This document shows, piece by piece, positions 45,780 to 56,572 of a stretch of 64,000 bases of DNA (the stretch's first letter is position 1; the number at the start of each line of letters is the position of its first letter). Origin of the DNA: Steromphala cineraria (lineage: Eukaryota > Mollusca > Gastropoda > Trochida > Trochidae); NCBI GenBank assembly GCA_916613615.1, contig OU744736.1:54007600-54071599 (forward strand), given 5' to 3'. The translations under genes were made by a program, and so were the position numbers. The notes under the pieces were generated by a model. It ran no database searches. It was not told the DNA's origin and saw only the letters and a list, made by a program, of their open reading frames with translations.

Positions 45780-47799
45780 AAGAATTTCTCCTTATTGAGT
45801 TTGTCTGTAAGGCAAAGTGAGATCAGATGATCAGTGTTGGTCTCTCAATTCACACCCCTATTATGTGTGGGGACAAAATGTATCTACAGTGAATTCTGTC
45901 CTGCCAGCTTCTGATTAAAATGTTTAACGACAGAGAATCACATGGCCTGTTCTCTTGGTACATCAACATGATTCTTCAAAACCTACCTGTCTAGTTATCC
46001 AAATATAAATACTATTCAAGAATCGATTTTCAACTAGAAACGAAGAGATCAGTAGTTCGCGTCTGTGTAATAAAACTGGTTCAGATCTCATTATATTGAT
46101 GGACTAAATTCAAGTACTTCATCATCATAGTGATAATTTGCCACTTACACGATTGAACAAAAATAGATAATGATTGGTTTATTTATATACATCTCGTTTT
46201 CATTTAAGGCCAATATGTAGATACAGATTTAAAGGTTTCCAATTGTGTTCCACTTACATTGTTTTGAATTGAATTGTTCATACCCAAAATAGTTGAGGTC
46301 TTACGATAACAAACTTACACTTCCTTTTCGACATTGCAAATGTCAATTGTATTGCCTTATTAAGATGCATATATTATATGACAAAGTTACTATTCACCTG
46401 TGCATGTGAATGCTTAAATAAATATATTTAGTCCGGGCTAATGATCCAATGAGGTTTTGATTGATAATTTGTTCTCTCATGTAGTTGAACTTTGACTTCA
46501 TTCACGTGAATAGTGCAACTGTCATTGTTGCACATTTGTATATTCGGAGCATTTATTGATTTATACGAATTGGCTTCAAAATTTATAAAGTTCATTTAAG
46601 TGGCGTAAATCCGCTATATATTATTCAAAGGTGGACGGATGTGGTGTATCAGAGCCAAGTCTCGCAATACACGAAAAAGGAGTGTGGTCGAAATGAATAA
46701 AATAGAAATTCCTTTTTCTGCAAATAACGTCGATTCTTCACTTAATTACTTAATACTAGATATGGTATGACATATATAATGTTAATAACAAAAATACCGG
46801 TTTAGATAAGTTTACTGGAAAATTGGACAAAATGGGATAATTGAATTTTTGATCCCAGTGTATCATCCATTCATGCCAAAAATGTTCTAGTAAACTCCCA
46901 AACTTTAGTAATTATAAGAGGAACATGGTTTCTGCTTATCTTCTTAAAAAACAATATTGTTGAATGAGTCGAAATGTTGTTTAGAATTTGTCTGTGATGT
47001 AGCTGTAAGATTTTGGTGCACATCTGATTATACAAATAGACACACTTTATGTCATTTAATTAGTTTGTTTTATTTTAGTGGATTTATGGTATATACAATT
47101 TCAAATGTAAAACCAATGGGAGTTAATGCTACATGTATATTACCTCAAGGACAATTTATGATTTTGTTTGTCTTAATGATGTTTTTATAACCTTGATGTA
47201 GCAGCATCTGGTGGCCATTTTTATCTGAACAATGATTTCATTTGAATAAGGGAAATTAGTTTGCGTACTTCAACTGAACATAACACGTTCTCTTAAGAGT
47301 TGCATAATTTGACTAAACCATAGTCTTGCAATTGGAGATATACATTTTCAATTTCAGAGAAAAATAAAATAAAATCTAGTCGTATGCGACACAAACAGCT
47401 TTCAAGCGGAAACGGAAATAGTGAATTGTCACATTTGTTTTGCCTTCACGTTGGCTGCCGTCATTTTTTGGGTGTAAATTGTCTCATTTTTAATGAATTT
47501 TGCTCTGATAGTCACAAGGTTGGTTGCAAAATTTTGTTGGAAATACAATGAATACATTAAAAGTACTTATTAAAATATTGAACGTTACTACACTTTGTAT
47601 ATGGGGCTAATTAACTGCTGATCTGTTGAAAATGAGAGCAACTGTTTCACTACTGTTCAAACAATATCAATAGTAATAGCATCGTGGGTAACAATAAATC
47701 TAAATTGATAATGAAAAATAACCAAAATTTCCATATCTTTTGTTTCTCTTCTACAATAACAACATTGATATATTTCCTTTGAGATAGCCACGTTCGACA
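45780..47799. repeat. Duplicated segment, copy B, 5' part
   Basis: Collinear with 38-2,706 of copy A. 46,430-46,995 has no counterpart in A, and A's LINE (727-2,040) has no counterpart here: the empty site is near 47,140-47,180. Similarity is strong from 47,180 to the ORF. Confidence 0.75.
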
Positions 47800-48006
47800 A
47801 TGCTTTCATCACAAAAAGAACTCGCAGATAAGACTTGTTGTATTGCGCTTATCTGTTTGCTTCATTACCCATCGTGTCAAGATAGCTGCCCTGTCAATAT
47901 AACAGAAGACCAAACCACTGGAACTCATGATACCCACACAATCAGTTCTTCATTAGCTTACATTAACTTAGACAATTGGTCGAGCGCGTTTACAAGCAAT
48001 AAATAA
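47800..48006 (+). CDS. Duplicated small ORF or exon, copy B (68 aa), function unknown
   Basis: Partner of 2,707-2,970; the stop here is TAA after SNK, 20 residues earlier than in copy A, because one A codon (AAATTAAGA) became AAATAAAGA. The conserved part keeps TCCIALICLLHYPSC, the NIT sequon and the Ser/Thr-rich region. Nine residue differences against about one silent change argue against strong protein constraint. No family is recognised. Confidence 0.33.
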   Translation: MLSSQKELADKTCCIALICLLHYPSCQDSCPVNITEDQTTGTHDTHTISSSLAYINLDNWSSAFTSNK

Positions 48007-48609
48007 AGAAAACTCAATTCGAGCAAAATAGTGTGTGCCGAGAAAGTAAGACACACAGAACATCTTCAAACTTACATGAAGTCAACGATTGAGCGTTTGA
48101 ACTTTAATTTAATATGTTGACATTTACTTGTTTTCTTTTTTTGCCTTATATATATGTAGGACTCAAATCCATGGCAGGCCTCAAATCCGTGGCGGATTTC
48201 CAAATCCATGGCGGATTTTCAAATGCATGGAAAATTGCCGTACCTATCAAACGCTGTGGCGGATTTTGAATTGACTGTGATTAGACATTTTTAGAATTGA
48301 GTTACCAATATTAAATTTATGTGTTTTCCTACATGTACTTAACTGTTTTCTAGGCCAAAATCTGCAATTGGTAAATAAATAATGCAATTGGGACAACAAT
48401 ATGTTCGCCACTAAATTAATATCTTTAGGAAATTAGCCCTTGGATTCTCGTTAGACTGACTTTTTTAGCAGTTAGATATTCGTTGACTATCTTTTTTTAA
48501 CCCTTGGATCCGTATCGACAATGTTTTAGGGTTAGTTTGTCTAGTGTAAGGGTCGGTAACGTATATTGGAGATAAAGTCGCGAACGTATTGTACAGTGAA
48601 CCTATAACG

Positions 48610-48627
48610 CTAACCCTAACCCTAACC
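48610..48627. repeat. Interstitial telomere-like repeat (CCCTAA)n, three units
   Basis: CTAACCCTAACCCTAACC lies within the TIR element, and GGGTTAG occurs about 90 bp earlier in the opposite orientation. It is too short to mark a telomere fusion. Confidence 0.6.
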
Positions 48628-48941
48628 ATTAAGAAATCCCTTAATATGAATCCAAGGGTTAAAGTAGATATTTAGTATGAATCCAAGGGCTAAAGAAGAT
48701 AGTTTCAGCAAATTTATGACTATAGAAGACAGTTGCAATGCATTCGAGGGTTACAATGGAGAGCTGATATTTTTCCAAGGCTTAAATAGACAGTATGACG
48801 GAAATGAGTAACATAGAGCAATTGGTATTATATGCTATCTCGGACGGGAAAAGCGGCTGAATTCTTTTCTCTGTTGGAAATATCTTGCGATCCCAATGAA
48901 AAGCAGCGGTTTCGTCTGGCAACGCGAACAGTTAGCGATTA

Positions 48942-48980
48942 TGACGTCATCCGTCAATGACGTCACTTAACATGACGTCA
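48942..48980. promoter_or_regulatory. Cluster of three TGACGTCA (CRE-like) octamers
   Basis: Perfect palindromic TGACGTCA at 48,942-48,949, 48,958-48,965 and 48,973-48,980, spaced 16 and 15 bp. This is the consensus of CREB/ATF sites. Three in 39 bp of AT-rich DNA is not expected by chance, but the octamer may simply be part of the transposon's repeat structure. Confidence 0.45.
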
Positions 48981-49701
48981 ATAAACAATCAAACAAACAA
49001 ACTCGCCATAGATTAGGAAATCCGCCATGGATTAGAGACCCGCCACAGATCTGAGTCCTACGGATCCAAGGGTTAAAAAAAGTCCAAGGTTATGCATTGG
49101 TTTTAATGTCAGATTATAATGAAATACTTGAATTAAATTTCACTATGGAATTGGCTAAGAGTCTCTTCAAACCTATACATACTTCTCATATCAAATCAAC
49201 AGTCATTTCATGGCTTCATAAGCTACATGAAACTGAACTCTGAACAAAACTCTCTTTGAAAAAAATGACATTTTAAAATCTTTACTAGACAAGATAGGAA
49301 GGTGAAACTGTACTGTCGCTTGTTTTCTTTGGTCCGTCATTAAATATGCATTCATTGTAATTTTAATGAAGGTTATTTGTGACTGAACCGCATCAGTAAA
49401 CTAGAATCGTTTCTTTTGCACTTGAGTTTAGAAATGACATGACAATTAAACAAGTTATTTGCATTTAAACCTGACGTCTTTCTAGCTCGTACCAAGCCAT
49501 AGGTAAGTATACACAAAATTCAGAATAACTAGGATTTACATTGGATTTACAAGCTGAAAAGTCTAATTTTGAACATATCAGTGCACGAGAATGACTGTTT
49601 ACAAAAGATCTGATCACATAAAATGTAACTTCTTCACGATTGTGTATCTTGTTACACAAATACCATAATAAATTATCAATATCAGTTTTTCTCTTTCACA
49701 G

Positions 49702-49779
49702 GATGAAGACGTCCTGTTCAATCCTAATGACCCGCCTTATTACACTGTGTACTCCGCTATCATAGGAGATATATATTAA
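49702..49779 (+). pseudogene. 'DED' tail exon, copy B, frameshifted relative to copy A
   Basis: A good acceptor TTTTTCTCTTTCACAG ends at 49,701. The phase 0 frame starts Asp-Glu-Asp-Val and reads 25 codons to TAA at 49,777-49,779. It contains Thr-Val-Tyr-Ser-Ala-Ile (residues 15-20), which fits the ITSM pattern TxYxx[VI]. Downstream of the stop, in another frame, comes YINSTELFETTDDEAAM, which aligns with YISSSELCETV in copy A. So a small deletion (about 5 bp relative to A) has shifted the frame and shortened the tail. It may be a pseudogene, or a working shorter tail. Confidence 0.45.
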
Positions 49780-51327
49780 CAGTACCGAACTATTTGAGAC
49801 AACCGATGATGAGGCTGCCATGTGCAAATTGAGTTATTAACACTTTAATGATGAGACAAATGATATAGTACAAGTTACTATACAAGTACAAGCAGGTTTT
49901 TTTATTGACACAAACAAAATACAGAAATATGGAAATCAGATAACTGTGATAATTAAACAATGAATACAGATAAGTTTATCGATATCTTAATTAGAAAAAA
50001 TACAGTAACATGACACTAAACAAAAGCAATGCTTTCTTTATTCTGATTGGAAACAGAAAATAAATTCGAATTGAGCAACCTAGCAATTGAATTTCCAAAG
50101 CATGAGGTGAGCAATTTTGACTATCTGTTCACTTCAAGAGTTCTCAATAAATGATTGATGTAGCATGTGCTGAGCTGACGTGTTGGTAAGTGATCGCTTA
50201 TCTTTCTTGCAGTTGATAATAATACAAATATAATCTAATGCGGTGTAATAAATCATATGGGTAACTGTAATAAACATAATATAAGGAAGACATTACATGG
50301 AATCATTTGCAATTGTGGTTAAATCTAAGGCAATATGTCATTATTCTGTGAAGAATCAAAAATTGAATTGAAAGAATTCAAGGCTTTACAAAATGAAGGA
50401 ATATAGTTCTTCAGAAAATCCTTAGAAAACTATTTGTATTCTGTATTTGCGCTAGATATCCATACTCTATTCAGGTCTTCTTCACCAATCATTGCAGGAA
50501 TTCCCGAAAAGAAACAAGAAGAATTAGTGTTAGATAGTTTGTGTTTATTGTCAGAAAATACTGGGACTATTTTGTGTTAGTGCATACATATAATTCTGAA
50601 CATCCAATTTTTAAAGCGAGCTCAGTGAATTAAAAACAACATAAACAAATGAGAAAAGTGATAATCTGGTGCCATGTACACACGCAGCTTTATAGAGATG
50701 ATTCTTGTCTGAGCATAAGATACATTATTATGCAAGATGCCCAACTCCAAGTTCAGAAATAAAGTTCCACATGGCGATTTAACAAACACACTAATAACGA
50801 ATATCAATAACTCTATCGTGCCACTGTGGGAAACGCTCTTCTTTGTTAAAGTAACACAGAGTATCTTTCTTAAAATTTTATTGGGTTTTGATTAGCTACA
50901 AAATATTAATATGCTGATTGAAGTTCATATCTCATTACTGGACTTGCAAATATATCCATTTATGCATAATATCTTTAAAATGCTTGATTTTATGGAAAAA
51001 TCAAGAAAACATCTCAAATACGTTTAATATTCGAAATTATGCATCTAATTAATCTACCTATTAGTAACAATACCTAATAAACACTATCGAATCAAATATA
51101 TCTTCTTGTTAGCTTATGAAAAGGTTTCAAAATTACATTTGACGAGCCACATTGTCCGGTTTTCAATCAAAATCCCGACTTTGAATGGCCGTATTTTCGC
51201 TCAAATGTGCTCATTGACCTTTAACATGTTATTTTCAGTAACAGTTAGTGGTTCCCGATGTTATAACATCGATTTCAAAATTTGACATATGTGATCCTAT
51301 CAACATACAGTAGTGTGCAAAAGTAAG
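49780..51327. repeat. Duplicated segment, copy B, 3' flank, then unique sequence
   Basis: 49,780-50,640 matches 3,804-4,535 and 5,255-5,340 of copy A. After about 50,640 the similarity ends and the sequence is plain AT-rich DNA. Confidence 0.6.
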
Positions 51328-51455
51328 TGGTCGGGCAACGCGTTGCCTCACGGGTGGCTAACGCGTGAGCAACGCGTTGGTCACTCGTGGCTAGCCGTGG
51401 CCCACTAGTGACGCACGCGTTGCTCACGGGTTGCTCACGGGTGGTTAACGCGTGT
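51328..51455. repeat. CpG-rich island of short direct and inverted repeats
   Basis: About 130 bp of G+C-rich sequence in AT-rich DNA. It is built from CAACGCGTTG, CACGGGTGG, TAACGCGTG and TGCTCACGGG words in both orientations, with five ACGCGT hexamers. No ORF. Confidence 0.7.
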
Positions 51456-51929
51456 ACAAGCTTAACGGATAAACGAGTCTATCTTCGTGTTGATCAAGAT
51501 TATCTCCCTTGGCTATAAAATTACTGAAACGAATGCGTTTACGGTAGTTTAAACATGAGAATGTTTAATGAGGAAAATAAATTATTGTGAACATAATTAA
51601 GTGAAAAATATTTTTTGTCTGCAAGTAGAAGGACTGAGTTGCTTATGAAAAAATATGTTATGAATGTTGTAGAAATATTGACTTTGAAAGGTATTTTGAT
51701 TTTGTGTCATATTGAATTTGAAAGATAACTTATTTCAGAAATTATAGTTTGAAAAAGTATTTTGATTATGTGAAATATTTAATTTATTAGATCTTTTTAA
51801 ATACATTGACTTTGAAAAATATTTAATTATTCCATGAAGGCAGGTGTGCAGAGGATAGTGTACCGGCCTGGTAATAGGCATCATTGAGCTTTTGATTTGG
51901 TTTAAACATATTTTTATTTTGGAAATGAT

Positions 51930-52166
51930 AGAAAATGTGTTTTATGTAAAAATGAAATTGAAGATGAATTTCATTTTATTTTGAAATGTCCAATCTATAA
52001 TGATCTTCGGAATACATTTATGAAGCCATATTATTTTGATAACCCATCTGTTTTTAAACTTGTCCAGTTATTAAGTATCAATAATGTAAAACAGTTACGT
52101 AATCTTGGGAAATATCTTTACAAAGCATGTACATTAAGAAATCAGTTGCTAATCAATTGTAAGTGA
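51930..52166 (+). mobile_element. LINE C-terminal fragment with CCHC zinc knuckle
   Basis: The frame reads RKCVLCKNEIEDEFHFILKC and then PIYNDLR, the Cys-x2-Cys...His-x4-Cys knuckle that ends the ORF of many CR1/L2-like and Jockey-like LINEs, then SVFKLVQLLSINNVKQLRNL, LGKYLYKACTLRNQLL and a stop at 52,164-52,166. All upstream domains are missing, so this is a heavily 5'-truncated copy. The start of homology is near 51,925. Confidence 0.85.
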
Positions 52167-52262
52167 GTATGTTTTCTGAAAATGATCACCTGCACCAACT
52201 CATAATGTATCTTTGTAACCGCCGATTAGCTGTAATGCTAACGGTTAATAAAGAATTGAATT
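52167..52262 (+). mobile_element. 3' UTR of the 51,930 LINE with terminal hairpin
   Basis: After the stop comes a short 3' UTR with CCGATTAGC and GCTAACGG able to pair (about 52,219-52,244), followed by TTAATAAAGAATTGAATT at the end. A 3' stem-loop before a short tail is the usual template-recognition signal of this LINE type. Confidence 0.6.
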
Positions 52263-52411
52263 ATTTCGCAAAATGAAATTGGTTGGTGAACAAGCCACAA
52301 AGCGTATTTGAACACCGCTTCTAAATACTACAGAGTAAGCTGGACATAATATACAATACAATTATAAAAATATAATTGATATAACCATCTTTATAGTCGA
52401 ATCAGTTTATG

Positions 52412-52925
52412 TTAAAGAAAAATGTTGTTGGAGATGCCTATGATATGATGTGCTGCAGTAAAGATGATATTATATATGTTACAGATATAACTAGTGAACA
52501 GATAAATGAATTGATGTAAGGATCTGAGGATATTGTTGTTTGTTCTGTTATCTAAAGATTCGTTTCCGTACAATACTGTTTTCAAATTATGTCCTTGTGT
52601 ATAGAAATACATATTTGATCTTAGGTTATGGTAGTTGCGACAAACAAACAGGTAGTGAAGGGCGTCTTCATTAAAATGGCCGCAAGAACACCTGGATATT
52701 TCAGATATGTGTCGGTTATATTTTTCTACATTCAGATCACTACATCCGAGCTTGAGGCGGCAATGAATTATTTGACAAAAGCGAGTTCCTAAATTTAAAT
52801 CAAAGTTACTTGGAGATACAGCTCGGCTGATCATCGTTTTGAATTGGGTTATAGTTATTTAGTTCCAATACTGTATCTGGTACAAGTTCGTTTAGGTAGT
52901 CCGGAGCCATACCGTTGTACATATC
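52412..52925 (-). mobile_element. LINE C-terminal fragment, minus strand
   Basis: Read on the minus strand it starts FYDMYNGMAPDYLNELVP (about 52,925-52,870), passes a frameshift near 52,830, and continues through LGTRFCQIIHCRLKLGCSDL, then RCSCGHFNEDALHYLFVC and NYHNLR to a stop near 52,412. The 'CxCG....ED..HYLF.C' end is the C-terminal Cys/His motif of another non-LTR group, different from the 51,930 copy. 5'-truncated and broken. Confidence 0.85.
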
Positions 52926-53601
52926 ATAAAAATGTTTGGTTTTGATTTCATGCATGTCACTTGTTTATTGACATAATCATAAGCATCATTTTCTTAAATG
53001 CATTTATAAATTTGTTTGAGTTTCCACAATTTTAAATATTAAATAGAATGAAGAGTACAATAATAGTAATTTAAAATATTTCATTGACAATGCTAGATAG
53101 TAATATTTCCTTTCTGAAAAAACTACTGAAGAAATGCATAGGTTGTTGATAATCGTATCGATAATTAATACATGCGTTTTCAATTTTACATACATCAAAT
53201 ATCAATTACTACTGGTGTAGATTTATTTATTGAAATTCAATTTATATAATGTCTTCTCCCTTTGTCAATTCTGGATTTATTTATTGTGGTTATGATGTAC
53301 ATACTTACTTACATACACCCATGCACTTATACCAGCGCGGTTACGAACACAAACGACACACACTTACGACAATTGGTAAGAATATGAGAATCATGGCGAG
53401 AATGGTATTTCATGGTCAATTGCTTATTGATGACATTTATAGCGTCAGATTGAATGTTTTTTTGTATTTGTATACCTAAGTTAATTCTAGATTCTGCTTT
53501 TATTGATGTGGTGTCAAGAGAGACTGAATTCATTTGGAGTTAATACGATAATTAACATCGAAATACATCACTGCATCCAATTAACAGTATATTACTTTTA
53601 A

Positions 53602-53958
53602 AGGGGCAGTAGCACGTTTTTTGGGGGGGATATGAGGTGATGTCAGGAAAATGAAAATTAATGGTTCCAATTGAAAGACAATGTATTTAAACTAAATGGA
53701 GCAGTAATAATTCAAATATATAACGTAAAGTTCAGCCATGCGATTCATTTCTATTACAAAAATGAATTAAAGGTGTTCACACAAAAATGGCCGCCAAAGG
53801 ATTTTATGTGAAGCCTCATTCTTTGTCCTCTGACTATGGGTGATTGGCTTGTGTAATGCGATTGTTGACACTGTCAATATGATACATTTAGCATTTACTT
53901 ACAATTATAAGTGAATTATTTACAATGTAAATTTATAAAAAAACGTGCTACTGCCCCT
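53602..53958 (+). mobile_element. TTAA-type MITE, full copy (357 bp)
   Basis: AGGGGCAGTAGCACGTTTTT at the left and AAAACGTGCTACTGCCCCT at the right, flanked by intact TTAA (53,598-53,601 and 53,959-53,962). A run of G after the left terminus (TTGGGGGGGATATGAGG) is a slight departure from the family. Confidence 0.9.
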
Positions 53959-54284
53959 TTAAGAGACATGAGTATTGCTAATAGGGCGAGGGGTATGTTC
54001 CTACATGGGCTAATTTCTGTGTGAATTGCTAGCAATCCGTTTTCAGTTTTTTTCAAATGACGAACATGCGCGAGGCTAACTGTATGAAGCTGCAAATTGA
54101 CTTACGCTTATATGCAGCTCTCGTGAGGATGTTTACCTATATTTTTCGCATATGTGCATGTCATATGTGCATCTCTCGTCGTTAGTGAAATAAGTCATGT
54201 GTAGACACACAGCAAACAGAAGATTGTATTCATGTTTCACTCGTAGATACAAATGTAAATATATGAAATAAATACAGATTAGGT

Positions 54285-54791
54285 AAAACTACGACCAGTC
54301 GCTCAGCGACTTATGAGAGACTATTACTTTTAAAATGCACATACTATATGCTAAAAGTGTATTCACAGAATATAAAGTCAGCAAAAAATATATCACTAAA
54401 ACCTAGTGCGACAGCAAAAGTTAACCACAAAAAAATATCACATCGTATTGTAAGAATATCATGGCAGGTGTGGAGGCGCTAAAATCTAGAGTGAGTGGGT
54501 GAGTTACTGTTTCACGCCGCTTGGGCAATATTTTAGCCATTAGCGGCGTCGAAAAAATTGATCATATGCACTAAAATATAAGAAGACTTATCTTTAGAAG
54601 AAGGATTCTTTAAAATTTGGCAGAAAGCTTTGACATATCGTTAAAAGCGATTAGTTAAAGGGGCACAATGCGCTCGCGGGTCAAGGCGAATTGACCACCG
54701 TTAATGAGACCGTTACGTAATTGATTTAGCGGGTAGCAAGGTCACGTGGTGAAGACTGGGCACTGGCCCAGCGAGATGCGGTCGTAGTTTT
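54285..54791. repeat. Possible short-TIR element (about 507 bp)
   Basis: AAAACTACGACC at 54,285-54,296 is mirrored by GGTCGTAGTTTT at 54,780-54,791, a perfect 12-bp inverted repeat. The interval has two G+C-richer stretches. The left inverted repeat of the larger 54,662-56,943 interval lies inside it, so if both are elements, one is nested or they overlap by chance. Confidence 0.35.
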
Positions 54792-55399
54792 GACAGGGGA
54801 ATCCCCTTCATGACCGATTTTTTTTCAGGGAAAAAAGCTTCGTGGAGGTTTTTAAATTTTCATTTAATATTGTGAATATATATAGTTTGATGTAATATTT
54901 ACAAAGTATCTACTCAGTTTATTTATACAAGACATAACATCGATCGTATTTATACATTGGATGTACAATTATTCTCCTTTGAATTTGTATACTTTCATTT
55001 ACAATGATAATTTATTGCTTATATGAACTTATTTCACAATTTGTCACTCTATACGAAACACTGTTTTTCATTACGAACCTGTAAAAATCCCATCTACGAA
55101 CCCGTTTCCTCTGCGAATAAACCTACACAAAGTTGCTTCTCTTTCATCTTATCATATTTTTTTTACGAAATATTGAATGAGGGGGGGGGGTATTTCCTTA
55201 ACTCGTATTGAACACGATAAAAACATACCTGCTAGAAGCATCCATGTATATGATGCACTGTATTTGTTAACATCATACATGATCCATCATGGTTTAACAT
55301 ATAGTGATGAAGGGGAGTCCTATGAAATAAATTTACATGCTTTTTCTGCTTTTCATTGGTCGGATTATATTCTTCAATATCATTGGTTAACATTTTGTC

Positions 55400-55560
55400 T
55401 GCAGAAAGGTGCCAGGACAATTGGCGGTCCCTGCCATGTACGAATACGTTAGTCACTAGTCTAGACATTCGGTCTGCAGTAAGATACCAAGACAGTCGGC
55501 GGTCACTGTTATGTACAAATTCGTTGGTCACTAGGCCAGACAATCTGTCGCCTATTGTGA
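55400..55560 (+). repeat. Tandem repeat, period about 75 bp
   Basis: GTCTGCAGAAAGGTGCCAGG... at 55,400 is repeated as GTCTGCAGTAAGATACCAAG... at 55,472, with shared GGCGGTC, CTG, ATGTAC and GTCACTAG words, and a partial third unit follows. The three overlapping ORFs on both strands (55,177-55,571) are products of the repeat. Confidence 0.65.
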
Positions 55561-56106
55561 TGACAAGTTAGTTAGTGCCCGGACAGTTATGTCACTGTTT
55601 ACGTCATACGACTAGACATTTCGCACTTCCATTGCTATAGATACACAACGTATAAAATGACAGGTGTCCGGTCGTCATAAAAGAAAATTACAGAGATAGA
55701 TAAGGTGGTACTAACGAGATGTATATTTTATCAATGTATTGGGTGTGATTACAGTGATTACAAATATCAGCGATGTATTTTATTATCCTCACAATTAAAC
55801 AAGTAAAAATAGTCCTGTTTATTTTACTGCCTGAAATCCAAGGAGACATTACTGTTTATGATACCTGTTAAAGAAAGATGATAAATATTTGATCTATTTG
55901 AAACATTTAGACAAAGATTAAATCTTAACTCAATTTAACAACAGCAACGCACATTCATAAAAAAAATCTTTATGAAAGGTTATAATCGGTGTTCGGTAAA
56001 AAAAAGTCCCGGTAAAAAGTCTTGGTGTTCCACCCTTCGCAAACATTGTTAGTTCTCGCATCTCCTGATAGAATAGCCTTCATTGATTGACTCAGCTAAA
56101 CTCACA
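55459..56106 (+). repeat. Recent direct duplication, left copy (at least 648 bp)
   Basis: Matches 63,353-64,000 at a constant offset of 7,894 bp, with only about four substitutions by eye (for example CACTTCCATT against CACTTTCATT, and TTAGACAAAG against TTAGTCAAAG) and no net indel. The match begins within the second 75-bp unit. It includes a TATA-like GTATAAAA at about 55,651. The true right limit is unknown because the window ends. Confidence 0.9.
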
Positions 56107-56496
56107 TGACAATGCAGAACTGCTTTGATCCAGTCAGCTAAAATCACACATTCAAGTCGTTGAGTTCTTCAATACAATTACAAGCTCTCAATTTTAATCC
56201 TTAATTAGTTATCGTAACATCCTTCATGGCTAAATTTAATAATTTAATCCATGTATTTAAAGTCATTATACATAAACACTTCATACTTTCTTTACAATAT
56301 CAATTGCAAAGATTACTTTGACAGTTAAAACAAACATAGTTTTCAATTATTAATACTCAAGGATGCATTCTTTACAAAAACTTTGATGTCAAGATCAATG
56401 TAATCTGTTTTTACAATAAAAGGACTTTTTCCTGAGGACTTTTTTCTGGTACTTTTTTTCCGAGGACTTTTTACCTATAATCTTATAATCAACCTT
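55976..56496. mobile_element. Possible DNA element with degenerate TIRs (about 520 bp)
   Basis: The left end AAAGGTTATAATCGG, then GGTAAAAAAAAGTCCCGG, then TAAAAAGTC is matched in inverse by ACTTTTTTTCCGAGGACTTT, TTACCTATAATC and AACCTTT at 56,452-56,496. The interior is AT-rich without an ORF. A non-autonomous element is likely; the TIRs are imperfect. Confidence 0.45.
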
Positions 56497-56510
56497 TTAT
56501 CCTCAATCCA

Positions 56511-56572
56511 CGTCGGCGACATCACCGTAAGGTGAAAGAAGACGTTAAACTCCAGCCCAAAAACAACAATAT
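56511..56572 (+). mobile_element. Retroelement 3' tail with TCACC-GTAA-GGTGA hairpin
   Basis: CGACATCACCGTAAGGTGAA contains a perfect 5-bp stem with a GTAA tetraloop, followed by GAAGACGTTAAACTCC and a CAAAAACAACAA end. This compact stem-loop plus tail is the style of LINE or SINE 3' ends in marine invertebrates. No body is recognised upstream. Confidence 0.4.

Larger units (their letters stand above)
48156..49061. mobile_element. TIR element inserted in copy B (about 906 bp)
   Basis: GTAGGACTCAAATCCATGGC at the left is mirrored by GAGTCCTAC at 49,053-49,061, and the inverted similarity continues about 45 bp (AATCCGTGGCGGATTTCC against GGAAATCCGCCATGGATT). Copy A reads across this point without the element (near 3,060-3,080), so it inserted after the duplication or was lost from A. 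Inside are several AACCCTTGGATCC-like words in both orientations, a telomere-like CTAACCCTAACCCTAACC, and three TGACGTCA octamers. No ORF and no clear target duplication, so the class is open. Confidence 0.72.

Noticed and set aside
48610..48627. Telomere or chromosome-fusion point
   Set aside because: Only three units, inside a TIR element.
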